Shown: positions 18,066 to 26,658 of the stretch, one piece after another
Position numbering within the stretch: the first letter of the stretch is position 1
How the letters are laid out: every line of letters begins with the position of its first letter
Assembly: GCF_900141745.1 (NCBI RefSeq)
Contig: NZ_FSRM01000001.1
Location: forward strand, 1,550,001-1,614,000
From: Paraburkholderia phenazinium
Lineage (GTDB): Bacteria; Pseudomonadota; Gammaproteobacteria; Burkholderiales; Burkholderiaceae
DNA length: 64,000 bases
Reading direction: 5' to 3'
Position numbers and translations under genes: made by a program
Notes under the pieces: generated by a model
Database searches by the model: none
Told to the model about the DNA's origin: nothing
What the model saw: only the letters and a program-made list of their open reading frames with translations

Positions 18066-19022
18066 TCAGCGGCGCACGACACTTCCGCCAAACGTATTTC
18101 CACCGGGCGAACCTGCGCTGAACGAGCCCGAGCCGGATGTACTCGCGTCGAATGCGCCTGAGTTGACGCTGGTGCCATTGGCATCGATTGAATCCGGATT
18201 CGGCAAGCCCCGGGCAGCTCGACGAGCATAGACGCCGCGCGGATCGGCTGCGACCTTTTTGTAGGTATCCTCATGATCCCAGCGCGGCGTGCTGCCGTAG
18301 ACATAGCCCTGATTCACCTGCACCAGCACGCCGATTGAAGGATTGCAGCCGAGGCCGACGGCGATGGTTTCGTTCGTAAATGCGCCCATGTTGCTGACGC
18401 CCATTCCGACCGCGCCTCCCACATGCACTGCGTCGCACTGATTCGCCGCAAACACGACCGTGTCGCTCGGGATCGCAACGTCGACGAGCTCGGTTCCGCC
18501 GACTAGCACGGTCACGAGCTTGCCCGCAGCCAAGGTCCCGTTCTGAACCTGGCCCGTCTTGACAAAGTCGACCTGGAGCGCGAAGCCGGTCAAGTGTTTC
18601 GCGTCTTTCGGCAGGGGGACTTTGTAAGGGGCCAGGCGCGGGCCGTCGTCTATGCCGGCAAAATTTCCGCCACTGGCGGTGATACGCATGCCGACGCCAG
18701 CGATGTTGGTGCTATATGCGCCCGCGAAATCGGCCACAGGAGCCGGCGCCATCGCCAACTGGGCCTCGCGCGTGTTCGATGCCCCGCTGCAGACAAATGG
18801 AATATCTTGTGGCGCCGCGACGCGCACCGACCCGATCGTCGCACCTACTGGCAGGCTTGGCGAGACAGCGATATTCGTCGAAGGAAGCGTGAGATCCAGC
18901 GGTTGACTGGCGCCGCTGGAAACGCAATTCGCATGCGCGGATTGGGCGCCACCTAAGCAGATCGCGCCGAGGACCGGCAGGGATAGAAAAAATCGAAAAC
19001 AAAGCCGGATGTCTGCTCGCAT
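18066..19022 (-). CDS. fimbrial-type (type 1 pilin-like) secreted protein
   Basis: 318 residues from the ATG at 19022 (AGGTGAGAG upstream; a GTG at 19031 is also possible). A signal peptide ends near AHA and is followed by NCVSSGASQPLDLTLPSTNIAV. The body has chaperone-usher pilin/adhesin features: VPVGAT-like strand, FVCSGAS, TNIAGVGMRI and LQVDFVKTGQVQNGTLAAG. The C-terminal 90 residues (GYVYGSTPRWDHEDTYKK and a Gly/Ser-rich tail) are not typical pilin sequence. No chaperone or usher gene is adjacent, so it is an orphan. Confidence 0.6.
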   Translation of the reverse strand: MRADIRLCFRFFLSLPVLGAICLGGAQSAHANCVSSGASQPLDLTLPSTNIAVSPSLPVGATIGSVRVAAPQDIPFVCSGASNTREAQLAMAPAPVADFAGAYSTNIAGVGMRITASGGNFAGIDDGPRLAPYKVPLPKDAKHLTGFALQVDFVKTGQVQNGTLAAGKLVTVLVGGTELVDVAIPSDTVVFAANQCDAVHVGGAVGMGVSNMGAFTNETIAVGLGCNPSIGVLVQVNQGYVYGSTPRWDHEDTYKKVAADPRGVYARRAARGLPNPDSIDANGTSVNSGAFDASTSGSGSFSAGSPGGNTFGGSVVRR

Positions 19023-19211
19023 CTCTCTCACCTGGTAGCCGCCCGAGTTCTATTCTGAGGCGATTGTACGGATCTGAAATGCTGTCGACGACGCCGGCTT
19101 CTTACTGAATCTGACAGCCGTGCGGGATGGGGAAGCTACCCGAGTGTCACTTTCGCGTCCTCGCCGAGAGGCGTCTCATCGCTATAATTGAGGCTTTCCC
19201 TATACAACCCC

Positions 19212-20387
19212 ATGCAAATAGGCGGCCTTTCTTTGGCATCTGGCGCTGCCCTCGTCATCGCCATAGCGTTCGCGGTTGCAGCCTGTTTGGTCCGCTTCGG
19301 CTTCTTCAAGTCCGTGGTAGAGGGGGAAATCTCCGCCAACAGATTTCATGCGATCGACGGCCTGCGCGGTTATCTGGCATTGGGCGTTTTGTTGCACCAC
19401 GTCGTGATTAACGAGCAGTTCTATCGGACGGGAACTTGGGAGTTGACGCCGTCGCGATTAAACACTTTTGTTGGACGCGGTTCCGTCGCCTTCTTCTTCA
19501 TGATCACAGCGCTCCTTTTCTGGGGGCGAGTTATCGAAGGCGACGGCAGGATCGACACCTTGAAGCTTTATGTGTCTCGTGTCCGTCGTCTCGTGCCGAT
19601 GTACCTTGCGAGTGCGGGACTTCTCATTGCCACTGCTTTGGCGCTGACACATTTTCGCATTTCAGCGCCGCTTGCCGATCTGGTCTCGCAGATAACGTCC
19701 TGGTTGCTATTCACCATACCTGGCATGCCCGACATCAATGGGCTCAAGCAGACCAGTCTGATAAACACGGTCTTTTGGTCGCTCGTATACGAGTGGAGGT
19801 TCTATCTGATCCTGCCGTTCGCGGCCGCCATCGCTTCTGTTAGTCGCGCGTGGGCTGTGGCTGTTGGCGCAGGACTGTGCATAGCGCTATTTTCAGCGAC
19901 CCAGATCGAGTGGTTTTTCATTGGTGGATGCGTCGCGGCCTATTTTGTCCGCGTTAAGGCCGTGCAGGAATTGAGTGTGGGACCAACGGGCTCGTTCGTT
20001 GCGCTTGCCTGCATCGCCACTACCGCGCTGTATCAACCGCTCACGTATTCGCCGCTCGCCGCCGCATTGCTCTTTGTTCCTTTTCTTATTTTCGCAGCAG
20101 GCAATTCACTATTCGGGTTGCTAACCTGTCGTCCCGCGCGGCTTCTGGGCCTCCTCAGTTACAGCGTCTACCTGCTCCATAACTGGGTGTTGTATCTCGT
20201 TTCCCGTATGGTCAACCACTACACGGCGGTCGCGGGCTTGTCGCCCGTACGTTATTGGGCGCTTGTCGTCCCCGTCGTGCTGGCGACCGTCACCTTATCC
20301 GCCCTCACATATCGTTTCGTCGAATATCCCTGGATAGGCGGCATAGGGAAGGAAAATCGCCTCCGCCGATGGCGGCGCGTGCATTGA
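19212..20387 (+). CDS. acyltransferase family 3 membrane protein (OafA/YrhL type)
   Basis: 391 residues with about ten membrane segments. The signature NRFHAIDGLRGYLALGVLLHH (conserved Arg and catalytic-type His pair) and later SVAFFFMITALLFWGR are those of the acyltransferase_3 family, which O-acetylates or acylates surface polysaccharides and other exported glycans. The C-terminus ends YSVYLLHNWVLYLVSR and YRFVEYPWIG, both usual. The start is uncertain (TTG at 19188 or ATG at 19212); a TATAAT-like hexamer at 19183 suggests a very short leader. Confidence 0.85.
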   Translation: MQIGGLSLASGAALVIAIAFAVAACLVRFGFFKSVVEGEISANRFHAIDGLRGYLALGVLLHHVVINEQFYRTGTWELTPSRLNTFVGRGSVAFFFMITALLFWGRVIEGDGRIDTLKLYVSRVRRLVPMYLASAGLLIATALALTHFRISAPLADLVSQITSWLLFTIPGMPDINGLKQTSLINTVFWSLVYEWRFYLILPFAAAIASVSRAWAVAVGAGLCIALFSATQIEWFFIGGCVAAYFVRVKAVQELSVGPTGSFVALACIATTALYQPLTYSPLAAALLFVPFLIFAAGNSLFGLLTCRPARLLGLLSYSVYLLHNWVLYLVSRMVNHYTAVAGLSPVRYWALVVPVVLATVTLSALTYRFVEYPWIGGIGKENRLRRWRRVH

Positions 20388-20529
20388 ACAGATATTGATC
20401 CAGCGCGAATCAACGACCACGTGAATTTCGACCGGTCAGTTCAATTGTCTATGGCGTAAGGTTGGGCCTGCGTGGCTTGTGCTGGTTGACTGAATCTGGC
20501 TGCATGGCGGTTACGTGCGCCCCAGAAAG

Positions 20530-20557
20530 CAAAAAGCCCAGTCGCAATGACTGGGCT
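20530..20557 (-). terminator. tRNA-Thr terminator
   Basis: AGCCCAGTC (20535-20543) pairs with GACTGGGCT (20549-20557); the minus strand continues with TTTTT. Confidence 0.8.
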
Positions 20558-20573
20558 AAGTGCTTGAATCTGT

Positions 20574-20649
20574 TGGTGCCGGAAAGAGGAATCGAACCCC
20601 CGACCTTCGCATTACGAATGCGCTGCTCTACCGTCTGAGCTATTCCGGC
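20574..20649 (-). tRNA. tRNA-Thr (anticodon CGT)
   Basis: Complete cloverleaf with encoded CCA: acceptor GCCGGAA/TTCCGGC, AGCTCAGACGGTAGAGC D-arm, anticodon CGT within CGCATTCGTAATGCG, and T-loop GGTTCGATTCC. Reads ACG. Confidence 0.97.
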
Positions 20650-20664
20650 ATCAGGAGAAACGAG

Positions 20665-20694
20665 ATTATAGGGACTTTATTAACGCCTTGGCAA
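20665..20694 (-). promoter_or_regulatory. sigma70 promoter of tRNA-Thr
   Basis: Minus-strand TTGCCA (20689-20694), an 18-base spacer and a perfect TATAAT (20665-20670), followed by the CTCGTTTCT discriminator also seen before the tRNA-Arg pair. Confidence 0.7.
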
Positions 20695-20704
20695 GCCCCC
20701 GGGT

Positions 20705-21721
20705 TCAACTTTTTGTTTCGAGATGGTAGCGGGTTACGCGGTCTACCTCGTTCTTCGAGCCGAGGAACACGGCCACCCGTTCGTGCAGGCTTTTCGGAAC
20801 AATATCCAGAATGCGCTTCTCGCCGTTGGTTGCGGCGCCGCCTGCCTGTTCGACGATGAACGCCATCGGATTGGCCTCGTACATCAGGCGCAGCTTGCCT
20901 GGCTTGTCCGGGGAGCGCTTGTCCGCCGGGTACATGAAGATGCCGCCGCGATTCAGGATACGGTGCACATCGGCGACCATCGATGCGATCCAGCGCATAT
21001 TGAAGTCTTCCTGACGCGAGCCGTCCTTGCCGGCCTTCAGTTCATCGATGTACTGATGGACAGCCGGGTACCAGTGGCGCTCGTTCGACGCGTTGATCGC
21101 GTATTCGCGCGTTTCGACCGGAATGGTCATGTCGCTTTGCGTGAGTACCCACGAACCCAGTTCGCGGTCGAGCGTGAAGCAGTTCACGCCGTTGCCGGTG
21201 GTCAGCACCAGCACGGTTTGCGGACCGTAGACGGCGTAGCCGGCGGCGACCTGCTGCGTGCCTGGTTGCAGGAACGACTGCTCAGTCGGCTGCTGGCCGT
21301 CCGGGCAGCGCAACACTGAGAAGATAGTGCCGATCGACACGTTCACGTCGATGTTCGACGAGCCATCCAGCGGATCGAACACCAGCAGATATTCGCCCTT
21401 CGGATAGTTGGCCGGAATCGGCGAGAACTTCTCCATTTCTTCGGACGCCATGCCGGCCAGATTGCCGCCCCATTCGTTCGCTTCAAGCAGGATTTCGTTC
21501 GACAGGATGTCGAGATTTTTCTGCACCTCGCCCTGGACGTTCTCGCTGCCGGCGGTGCCGAGCGCGTCGCCCAGCGCGCCCTTGCTGACGTGGTAGCTGA
21601 TCGCCTTGCAAGCCCGTGCGACGACTTCGATCAGCAGGCGTAGATCTGCCGGCAGGTTGTTGGTTTCGCGCTGCTGCTCGATCAGATACTTCGTGAGAGT
21701 GGTACGACGTTGCAAAGCCAT
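20705..21721 (-). CDS. fbp: fructose-1,6-bisphosphatase class 1
   Basis: 338 residues. Characteristic motifs are [45 protein letters not shown] (metal and phosphate site with the DPLDGSS signature), and C-terminal [20 protein letters not shown]. It removes the C1 phosphate of fructose-1,6-bisphosphate in gluconeogenesis and, in autotrophs, the Calvin cycle. Standard length. It is a single gene upstream of tRNA-Thr; no visible regulatory site. Confidence 0.96.
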   Translation of the reverse strand: MALQRRTTLTKYLIEQQRETNNLPADLRLLIEVVARACKAISYHVSKGALGDALGTAGSENVQGEVQKNLDILSNEILLEANEWGGNLAGMASEEMEKFSPIPANYPKGEYLLVFDPLDGSSNIDVNVSIGTIFSVLRCPDGQQPTEQSFLQPGTQQVAAGYAVYGPQTVLVLTTGNGVNCFTLDRELGSWVLTQSDMTIPVETREYAINASNERHWYPAVHQYIDELKAGKDGSRQEDFNMRWIASMVADVHRILNRGGIFMYPADKRSPDKPGKLRLMYEANPMAFIVEQAGGAATNGEKRILDIVPKSLHERVAVFLGSKNEVDRVTRYHLETKS

Positions 21722-21896
21722 TGCAGTACTCCGGTAAGGCGAAGGAATCCCGTGATTTTACCCGCTCGCTGTGTCTTTCCTGTGCCACAGAAAAATTTGA
21801 GGCGGAATGCGCGTGCTGCACCAGCACACACCACCGCTGTAGCAGGCGCCCAGCCCGTCCGGAAAGGCGACGGAGTGCTGGCGTCGACCTCAAATC

Positions 21897-22352
21897 TCAG
21901 GCTTTGCGCGCTGCCTTCACAGCGGCAACGTTGCTGACCATGCCGGCGGCGTGGCTGACCGCGCGTGCGTGGCCACGCGGCATACCCGGCAGTTTCGGCC
22001 TCCGTGCGCGGGCGAGCGGTTCGATCTCGTTGGCGATCTGCTCGCCGGCTGCCTCAGTGGCGATGCGCAGGTCGTAGGCGATTTGCAGATTGAGCCAGAA
22101 CTGCGCGCTTGCGCCGAAATAACGGCCAAGCCGCAGCGCGGTATCTGCCGAGATTGCGCGCTTGCCGAGCACCACGTCGTTGATGCGCGGCGTAGGCACA
22201 CGCAGCGCTTTTGCCAAAGCGTTGACCGACATGCCGAGCGGATCGAGAAACTCGATGCGCAGGATCTCGCCCGGATGGACGGGCGCAATTTGCTCGCCAG
22301 TTTCGATGTCCGAAAAGTCGGTGCTTTCCAGCTCGGAGCGTTTGATGACCAT
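21897..22352 (-). CDS. higA: HigA-family antitoxin (XRE-type HTH)
   Basis: 151 residues from an ATG preceded by GGGAG. After a short N-terminal region, APVHPGEILRIEFLDPLGMSVNALAKAL and VPTPRINDVVLGKRAISADTALRLGRYFG form the HigA/VapI-type helix-turn-helix, with SAQFWLNLQIAYDLR as the usual tail. It lies 17 bases downstream of the toxin gene, the toxin-first order typical of hig loci. It neutralises HigB and represses the operon. An unusual C-terminal extension of about 45 basic, Ala-rich residues follows the conserved part. Confidence 0.9.
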   Translation of the reverse strand: MVIKRSELESTDFSDIETGEQIAPVHPGEILRIEFLDPLGMSVNALAKALRVPTPRINDVVLGKRAISADTALRLGRYFGASAQFWLNLQIAYDLRIATEAAGEQIANEIEPLARARRPKLPGMPRGHARAVSHAAGMVSNVAAVKAARKA

Positions 22353-22369
22353 GCTGGTCTCCCAATCAA

Positions 22370-22651
22370 TCAGTGATAATCGACGACCTCGACATTCAGC
22401 GCCTCGCCATCCACGAAGTGGAAGCAGATGCGCCACTGCGCGTTGATGCGGATGCTCCATTGCCCGCTGCGTAGCCCTTGCAGCGCCTCCAGCCGATTGC
22501 CGGGCGGCGCGTACAGGTCTTCAACCGAAACCGCGGCGTCGATCATGAGCAGCTTGCGATGCGCGGCGGACTGAATTTGCGTGGGTAACGAACGGACGAA
22601 GCCGCCTCTAAATAACAGTGCTGTAGCCTTGTTGCCGAATGTCGTAATCAT
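22370..22651 (-). CDS. higB: HigB-type ribosome-dependent mRNA interferase toxin
   Basis: 93 residues of RelE/ParE fold: KATALLFRGGFVRSLP near the start, LDAAVS-like IDAAVSVEDLYAPPGNRLEAL in the middle, then GQWSIRINAQWRICFHFVDG and VEVVDYH at the C-terminus, all HigB-family strings. The PPGNRLEAL and WRICF motifs hold the catalytic-face residues. It would cut mRNA on the ribosome when free of HigA. Operon leader with higA; palindromes lie just upstream. Confidence 0.9.
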   Translation of the reverse strand: MITTFGNKATALLFRGGFVRSLPTQIQSAAHRKLLMIDAAVSVEDLYAPPGNRLEALQGLRSGQWSIRINAQWRICFHFVDGEALNVEVVDYH

Positions 22652-22661
22652 AGGGATGATA

Positions 22662-22705
22662 TAACGCCTCGCGTTAAACGTAAACCGTTAAATGAACGGG
22701 TTTAC
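22662..22705 (-). promoter_or_regulatory. probable HigA operator region
   Basis: Eleven bases upstream of higB begin two palindromes: TAACGC-CTC-GCGTTA (22662-22676, perfect 6-bp arms) and GTAAACC(22680-22686)...GGTTTAC (22699-22705). Together with the intervening AACG/CGTT bases they are a natural candidate for antitoxin autoregulation. Confidence 0.55.
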
Positions 22706-22787
22706 TTTCACCCCGGCGGCCCAACAAAAACAGTCGTCCGAATGGCCAACGCGTGTGTAGGACTGACTCCTACGGACTCTGCGGACG

Positions 22788-22817
22788 AAAAAAAAGCCGG
22801 CCACATGTGCCGGCTTT
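22788..22817 (-). terminator. pepN terminator
   Basis: AAAGCCGGC (22793-22801) pairs with GCCGGCTTT (22809-22817); the minus strand continues into a T-run of about eight. Confidence 0.85.
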
Positions 22818-22843
22818 CTCCTGCCTGAAAGTACCGAGGCAGA

Positions 22844-25543
22844 TCAGGCGAGCGCCTTCTCAACGATCTCGCGCACGTCGCGCGATTTCACCTGTGCCGC
22901 TACTTTCTCCAGAGCTGCGCGCATGCCGTCGCGCAACTTCGGCGTGAAGCGACGCCACAGTTCGAGTGAGCGGGCGAGGCGCGCGGCGACCTGCGGATTC
23001 AGCGCGTCGAGCGCGATGACCTGCTCGGCCCAGAACGCGTAACCCGAGCCGTCTTCGGCGTGGAACTGTGCCGGGTTGGCCGCGCAGAAACTGAAAATCA
23101 GCGAGCGGGCGCGGTTCGGATTCTTCAACGTGAACGCCGGATGAGTCATCAGCTTGCGCACGATCTCGATCACCGGACGTTGTGCGTTGCCGCGCTGGGT
23201 GGCCTGCAGGGCGAACCACTTGTCGATGACAAGCGGTTCCTTCTCGAAGCGGCGGTAGAAGTCGTCGAGCGCTTCCTGCGCCTGCGTGCCGCCGCCGGCC
23301 GCTGCAGCGTTGAGCAACGCGGACAGCGCGGCCGAGCGATCGGTCATGTTATTTGCAGCGGCATACTGCGCCGAGGCGAGGCGCACGGCTTCGGCCGGAT
23401 CGTCCAGTTCGGCGAGATAGGACAGCGCAAGATTCTTCAACGCACGATGTCCGCTTGCCTTCGGCGTGGCTTCGTACTCGCCTGGCGTATGGTGCTGTTC
23501 AAACACCGCGAGCCATTCGCTCCTGAGCGCCGTCGCAAGGCGCTTGCGCACGAACTGGCGGGCAGCATGCACTGCAGCCGGATTCGACTCGGACATCTGC
23601 TCGGCCAGATACGCTTCGGATGGCAGAATCAGCGCCAGCTCACGGAACGCCGGCGAGAGCGATTCGTCGGTCAGCACGCGTGCAAATGCGGCGACGATCG
23701 AATCGTCCAGTTGCAACGGCGCGCCGGTCGCGGCACGCCCGGCTAGCGCGAGCAACTCGCGCGTCGCCAGTCGCTGACCGGCTTCCCAGCGGTTGAAAGG
23801 GTCGCTGTCGTGGGCGAGCAGGAAGGCGAGTTCGTCGGCCTTATAGTCGTATTCGACGATCACCGGTGCCGAGAAATTGCGCAGCAGCGAAGGCAGCGGC
23901 TTTTCGGCGACATCGACGAACGTGAAGGTCTGCTCGCTCTCGGTAAATTCGAGGACACGCGTAGTGCCCGGCGCCGCGCTCGCTTCCCCCTCGAGCCGCA
24001 GCGGCAGATCCGCACCGTCCTTGCCGATCAGGCCGATCGCAAACGGGATCAGCAGCGCACCCTTTTGCGTCTCGCGGGCGGCCGGCGCAGCGTCGCCGTA
24101 GCCTTGCGTGAGCGTCACGCGGTAGGTGCGAGCCGCAGCGTCGTACGCAGTCTTGACAGCCACACGCGGCGTGCCGGCCTGGCTATACCAGCGTTCGAAT
24201 TGGGCAAGGTCGCGCCCGTTCGCGTCCGCCATCGCATGACGGAAGTCGTCGCAGGTCACGGCCTGGCCGTCGTGGCGCTTGAAGTACAGGTCCATGCCCT
24301 TGCGGAAGCCATCGCGGCCGAACAGCGTCTGATACATCCGCACGACTTCCGAGCCCTTCTCGTACACCGTCATCGTGTAGAAGTTGTTGATCTCGACGTA
24401 GCTTTCCGGGCGTACCGGATGCGCCATCGGACCCGCGTCTTCGGCGAACTGCATCTGGCGCAGCACGCGCACGTCTTCGATGCGCTTGGTGGCGCGCGCG
24501 GCTTCGTCGTGACCGTTGTGACCGCCGGCCATGTCGGCCGAGAACTCCTGGTCGCGGAACACCGTCAGGCCTTCCTTCAGGCTCAACTGGAACCAGTCGC
24601 GGCAGGTCACGCGGTTGCCGGTCCAGTTGTGGAAGTACTCGTGGCCCACCACCGCTTCGATGTTGGCGAAGTCGGTATCGGTCGCGGTTTCCGGGTTCGC
24701 CAGCACGTACTTCGTGTTGAAGATGTTGAGCCCTTTGTTCTCCATCGCGCCCATGTTGAAGTCGCTCACGGCGACGATCATGAAGCGGTCCAGGTCGAGT
24801 TCCAGCCCGAAGCGCTCTTCGTCCCAGCGGATCGAATGGATCAGCGAATCCATGGCGTGACGGGTCTTGTCCAGGTCGTGCGGTTCGACCCACACCTGCA
24901 GCAATTTCTCTGCGCCGGAGCCGCTTTTCACGCGTTCTTCGATGCACACCAGCTTGCCTGCTACCAGTGCAAACAGGTAGCAGGGCTTGCGGAACGGATC
25001 TTCCCAGCGCGCGAAATGGCGGCCGTCGGGCAGATCGCCTTCCTCGAGCAGATTGCCGTTCGACAGCAGCACCGGATACGCAGACTTGTCCGCGCGCAGC
25101 GTGACCGTGTAGGTCGCCATCACGTCCGGCCGGTCGAGGAAATAGGTAATGCCGTGAAAGCCTTCCGCCTCGCACTGGGTGAAGAAGTTGCCGCTGGACA
25201 CGTACAGGCCGGAGAGCGTAGTGTTTTCAACGGGTTTGCAGATGCTCGTGATCGTCAGTTCGAAGCTGTCCGGTACGTTCTCGACGGTCAGCCCGTGTTC
25301 CGCCGGACGCACCGCGGTATACGGCGCGCCGTCGATGGCCGCGCTGACGAACTCGAGTCGTTCGCCGATCAGTTCGAGATGTGTCGCGTGCGTGGCGTCC
25401 GGATTGCGGCGCAGGCGCATCGTGTTTTTGACGACTGTGCGTTCGGGCACGAGATCGAACTCAAGTGCCACGGTATCGATCAGGAAGGCGGGCGGCGCGT
25501 AGTCGGCGCGACGGATCACAGGGGGCGTTGCGGTATCAGCCAT
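22844..25543 (-). CDS. pepN: aminopeptidase N (M1 family)
   Basis: 899 residues starting MADTATPPVIRRADYAPP. It has the M1 exopeptidase motif GAMENKGLN and the zinc site HEYFHNWTGNR with the downstream Glu of SLKEGLTVFRDQEFS. The C-terminal ERAP1-like helical domain is complete (AEQVIALDALNPQVAARLARS near the end). A cytoplasmic broad-specificity aminopeptidase in peptide turnover, typical length for proteobacterial PepN. It is monocistronic with a terminator and is divergent from the DUF4136 gene. Confidence 0.96.
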   Translation of the reverse strand: MADTATPPVIRRADYAPPAFLIDTVALEFDLVPERTVVKNTMRLRRNPDATHATHLELIGERLEFVSAAIDGAPYTAVRPAEHGLTVENVPDSFELTITSICKPVENTTLSGLYVSSGNFFTQCEAEGFHGITYFLDRPDVMATYTVTLRADKSAYPVLLSNGNLLEEGDLPDGRHFARWEDPFRKPCYLFALVAGKLVCIEERVKSGSGAEKLLQVWVEPHDLDKTRHAMDSLIHSIRWDEERFGLELDLDRFMIVAVSDFNMGAMENKGLNIFNTKYVLANPETATDTDFANIEAVVGHEYFHNWTGNRVTCRDWFQLSLKEGLTVFRDQEFSADMAGGHNGHDEAARATKRIEDVRVLRQMQFAEDAGPMAHPVRPESYVEINNFYTMTVYEKGSEVVRMYQTLFGRDGFRKGMDLYFKRHDGQAVTCDDFRHAMADANGRDLAQFERWYSQAGTPRVAVKTAYDAAARTYRVTLTQGYGDAAPAARETQKGALLIPFAIGLIGKDGADLPLRLEGEASAAPGTTRVLEFTESEQTFTFVDVAEKPLPSLLRNFSAPVIVEYDYKADELAFLLAHDSDPFNRWEAGQRLATRELLALAGRAATGAPLQLDDSIVAAFARVLTDESLSPAFRELALILPSEAYLAEQMSESNPAAVHAARQFVRKRLATALRSEWLAVFEQHHTPGEYEATPKASGHRALKNLALSYLAELDDPAEAVRLASAQYAAANNMTDRSAALSALLNAAAAGGGTQAQEALDDFYRRFEKEPLVIDKWFALQATQRGNAQRPVIEIVRKLMTHPAFTLKNPNRARSLIFSFCAANPAQFHAEDGSGYAFWAEQVIALDALNPQVAARLARSLELWRRFTPKLRDGMRAALEKVAAQVKSRDVREIVEKALA

Positions 25544-25726
25544 GGCGGTTTGTAAGAATAAGATATTGAGCCGGCGGCGCATCCAGTACGCACCGGTATG
25601 TCAGCCATTGTACAAAGAAAGCTCGGGCCGCTCTGCGGGTCGAACTTTTTGTCTCGGGGCCAGGTCAGCGTATGATCGGGCCGCCGCGCTTGCGTGCGGC
25701 GATTACTCGTAAGGATGAGGATGACC

Positions 25727-26416
25727 ATGAAATCAGACCGTTGGACCGGGCGCTTCATGCTGATGCTGGTGGCGCTGACGGCACTGCTCTCTGGCTGCAC
25801 CAGTTACGTGACCACCCAGGTGACAGCGTTCTCCGACTGGAGCGGCAGCGACGCGAGCCGTACTTATGCGTTCACGCGTGGCCCCGCGCAGCAGAACAGC
25901 CTGGAACAGCAGACCTACGAGGTGCTGGTGGCCAATGAACTGGCCGTGCGCGCGTTCAGGCAGGTCGACGCACAGCAGGCTCATTATCTGGTTGGCCTGT
26001 CATATGGCACCAAGAGCCAGGCCGTCAGCGTGACCGAGCCGGTGTTTTACAGCAGCCCGTGGCCGGGACCTTACTGGGGCCGTCCGATCGACCCGTGGGG
26101 CCCGTTCGGAGCGTTTCCTCCCGCCTATGTGACTTCCACTTACCCCGTGTTTACACATACGCTCGGCGTCCGCATCACGGACCGCGCGACTGGCAAGGAG
26201 GTCTACAACGTACTGGCGCGCAACGCGGGCGACGAGGCGTCGCTGGTGCGTGCCATGCCGTATCTGGCGCGTAGTGCGCTGGCGGATTTCCCGTTGAGCA
26301 ATGGCGCGGTGCGCACGGTCAAGTTGCCGGTCGACAAGAATGCGGGGATGTCGAACGAGGCGGCCGGTGCGCCGGCGCCGGGTTCGCCGGTTGCGGCTCC
26401 GACAGTCGTGCAGTAA
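25727..26416 (+). CDS. DUF4136-family lipoprotein
   Basis: 229 residues. A lipobox LLSGC about residue 24 follows a hydrophobic segment, so it is a lipoprotein. The mature part has SYVTTQVTAFSDWSG, RTYAFTR, LEQQTYEVLVANELA and HYLVGLSYGT, which match DUF4136 proteins, and an aromatic, Pro-rich midsection (PWPGPYWGRPIDPWGPFG). The function of this family is not known. ATG 25721 is an alternative; GAGG favours 25727. A long perfect hairpin terminator follows. Confidence 0.8.
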   Translation: MKSDRWTGRFMLMLVALTALLSGCTSYVTTQVTAFSDWSGSDASRTYAFTRGPAQQNSLEQQTYEVLVANELAVRAFRQVDAQQAHYLVGLSYGTKSQAVSVTEPVFYSSPWPGPYWGRPIDPWGPFGAFPPAYVTSTYPVFTHTLGVRITDRATGKEVYNVLARNAGDEASLVRAMPYLARSALADFPLSNGAVRTVKLPVDKNAGMSNEAAGAPAPGSPVAAPTVVQ

Positions 26417-26479
26417 GAGCACGCAGCGAGCAGGAAGCTTGTTGGCCATCGGCTAGCAAGCCGCGACAGACGCGCAAGC

Positions 26480-26516
26480 AAAACGGCCCGGCAGGGTGAA
26501 CCTGCCGGGCCGTTTT
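26480..26516. terminator. bidirectional terminator
   Basis: A perfect 16-bp inverted repeat, AAAACGGCCCGGCAGG (26480-26495) and its complement (26501-26516), with a GTGAA loop and T-tracts on both strands. It can serve the DUF4136 gene and the convergent guaD operon. Confidence 0.9.
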
Positions 26517-26590
26517 GCGTCGTGACGTTCGAAACTCGCGGCGCTAACAACCTGGCTTGCGGACCGTGGTGGCTCAGAACGCTAACGTCC

Positions 26591-26639
26591 CGCGAGCCGC
26601 GAGCCGCGAGCCGCGAGCCGCGAGCCGCGAGCCGCGAGC
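26591..26639. repeat. heptanucleotide tandem repeat, seven copies
   Basis: Seven exact copies of CGCGAGC, 20 bases beyond the guaD stop codon. A short tandem repeat of this kind can vary in copy number between strains, but it lies outside coding sequence here. Confidence 0.9.
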
Positions 26640-26658
26640 CGAACGCGTCGAGCCAGGC

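Noticed and set aside
23810..25555. 581-codon plus-strand open frame
   Set aside because: Antisense to pepN; no recognisable domain.
26591..26639. possible CRISPR-like repeat
   Set aside because: Repeats are 7 bases with no spacers; a simple tandem repeat.
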